From: CAZLDI01 sp964558415
GTDB lineage: Bacteria; Chloroflexota; Dehalococcoidia; SM23-28-2; RBG-16-64-32
Assembly (NCBI GenBank): GCA_964558415.1
Contig: CAZLDI010000039.1
Coordinates: forward strand, 1 to 5,803
Direction: 5' to 3'
Length of the DNA stretch: 5,803 bases
The notes under the pieces were generated by a model. It ran no database searches. It saw only the letters and a program-made list of their open reading frames with translations, and had not been told where the DNA came from. Positions 5,469 to 5,803 of this stretch are shown here, in pieces (within the stretch, counting starts at the first letter, position 1; the number at the start of each line of letters is the position of its first letter). Made by a program: the position numbers and the translations under genes.

Positions 5469-5803
5469 TTAACCATTCGTGAGCTGGTAGACGCGGTACT
5501 CGACCCAGCCCGTGCCGCCGAGACCTTCGGCAACGGCAACGATGCGGTTTAGCCAGGCATAGCGCGCGTCGCCCGTCTCGAATCGTGGGGTGGTCATGAA
5601 GTATGCTTCGCCGAACTCGGTGTCCTCTCCCTTTGCGAGCTTTTCCACGATAGCCGCGAAGTCGAGCACGCCGAAGTACTGCATGTAGATGTGGGCGCCG
5701 TCGTCGGTTGCGAAAGTCGCACGGACGTCCAGCCGGCCGACGCCGTCAGAGCCGATCTGGAGCCAGTCGGCGCCGCTCGGCAGGATTGTCCCGCGCAGCT
5801 TCG
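5469..5803 (-). CDS. DUF3237 (UPF0311) family protein, N-terminus outside the window
   Basis: The frame is open from the right edge to a TAA at 5471-5469, giving 110 C-terminal residues; the start lies beyond the window. The ATG at 5684 should not be taken as the start, because clear family sequence continues upstream of it. Recognisable DUF3237 features, in order: a PSGADWLQIGSDGVGRLDVR segment near the visible N-terminus, then TDDGAHIYMQYFGVLD, and the hallmark PRFETGDARYAWLN. The family is a small beta-barrel-like domain of about 150 residues, so some 40 residues are probably missing here. Its biochemical role is not established. It lies 41 bases upstream of the alpha/beta hydrolase on the same strand, consistent with one operon and possibly a shared small-molecule pathway. 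Confidence 0.85.
   Translation of the reverse strand, partial: KLRGTILPSGADWLQIGSDGVGRLDVRATFATDDGAHIYMQYFGVLDFAAIVEKLAKGEDTEFGEAYFMTTPRFETGDARYAWLNRIVAVAEGLGGTGWVEYRVYQLTNG

Noticed and set aside
4810..5472. Long plus-strand open frames opposite the hydrolase (220 and 191 codons).
   Set aside because: They are antisense shadows of a hydrolase with a complete catalytic triad and a proper ribosome site.
5684..5684. ATG at 5684 as the start of a 71-residue protein.
   Set aside because: The frame stays open to the right edge and the upstream residues continue the DUF3237 domain, so this is an internal methionine of a longer, edge-cut gene.

Overview
The window is a GC-rich bacterial chromosome segment of ordinary-looking genes. 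The GC richness, a two-gene OtsA/OtsB trehalose route with a divergent OtsA, a YifB/ComM-type ATPase, and a DUF3237 gene beside an alpha/beta hydrolase would all fit a Chloroflexota-like (Thermomicrobia/Dehalococcoidia-type) or actinobacterial organism. That placement is inference from protein flavour only; no marker gene settles it. I see no insertion sequence, integrase, CRISPR array or phage gene.

Layout, left to right. Bases 1-224 hold no convincing gene; they are less GC-rich than the rest and carry three short dyads. A small two-helix membrane protein gene (225-470, minus) is divergent from a complete yifB/comM-family AAA+ ATPase gene (562 or 574 to 2100, plus). Forty-one bases later comes otsB, trehalose-6-phosphate phosphatase (2142-2948, plus). 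It runs tail-to-tail into otsA, trehalose-6-phosphate synthase (2920-4467, minus), and the two coding regions overlap by 29 bases. A short divergent spacer with a good promoter leads to tRNA-Arg(CCG) (4530-4605, plus, CCA encoded). Convergent with the tRNA is a probable two-gene unit on the minus strand: a DUF3237 gene cut by the right edge (5469-5803), then an alpha/beta hydrolase (4639-5427) with a TTG start behind a full-consensus Shine-Dalgarno sequence.

Functionally, OtsA and OtsB together should make trehalose from a nucleotide-sugar and glucose-6-phosphate, an osmotic/desiccation/heat protectant pathway. Their convergent overlap is unusual, since such pairs are more often co-directional. 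The YifB/ComM ATPase belongs to a family linked to branch migration during natural transformation and has no evident tie to trehalose. The hydrolase and DUF3237 protein may act together, but their substrates cannot be read from sequence.

The most striking signals outside the gene list are a perfect 15-bp inverted repeat with a 9-base loop inside otsB, a heptamer present four times in alternating orientation around the tRNA gene, and promoter-like TGn-TAnnnT boxes about 10 bases before the comM and otsB starts, which suggest leaderless transcripts. I found no clear new multi-gene system.
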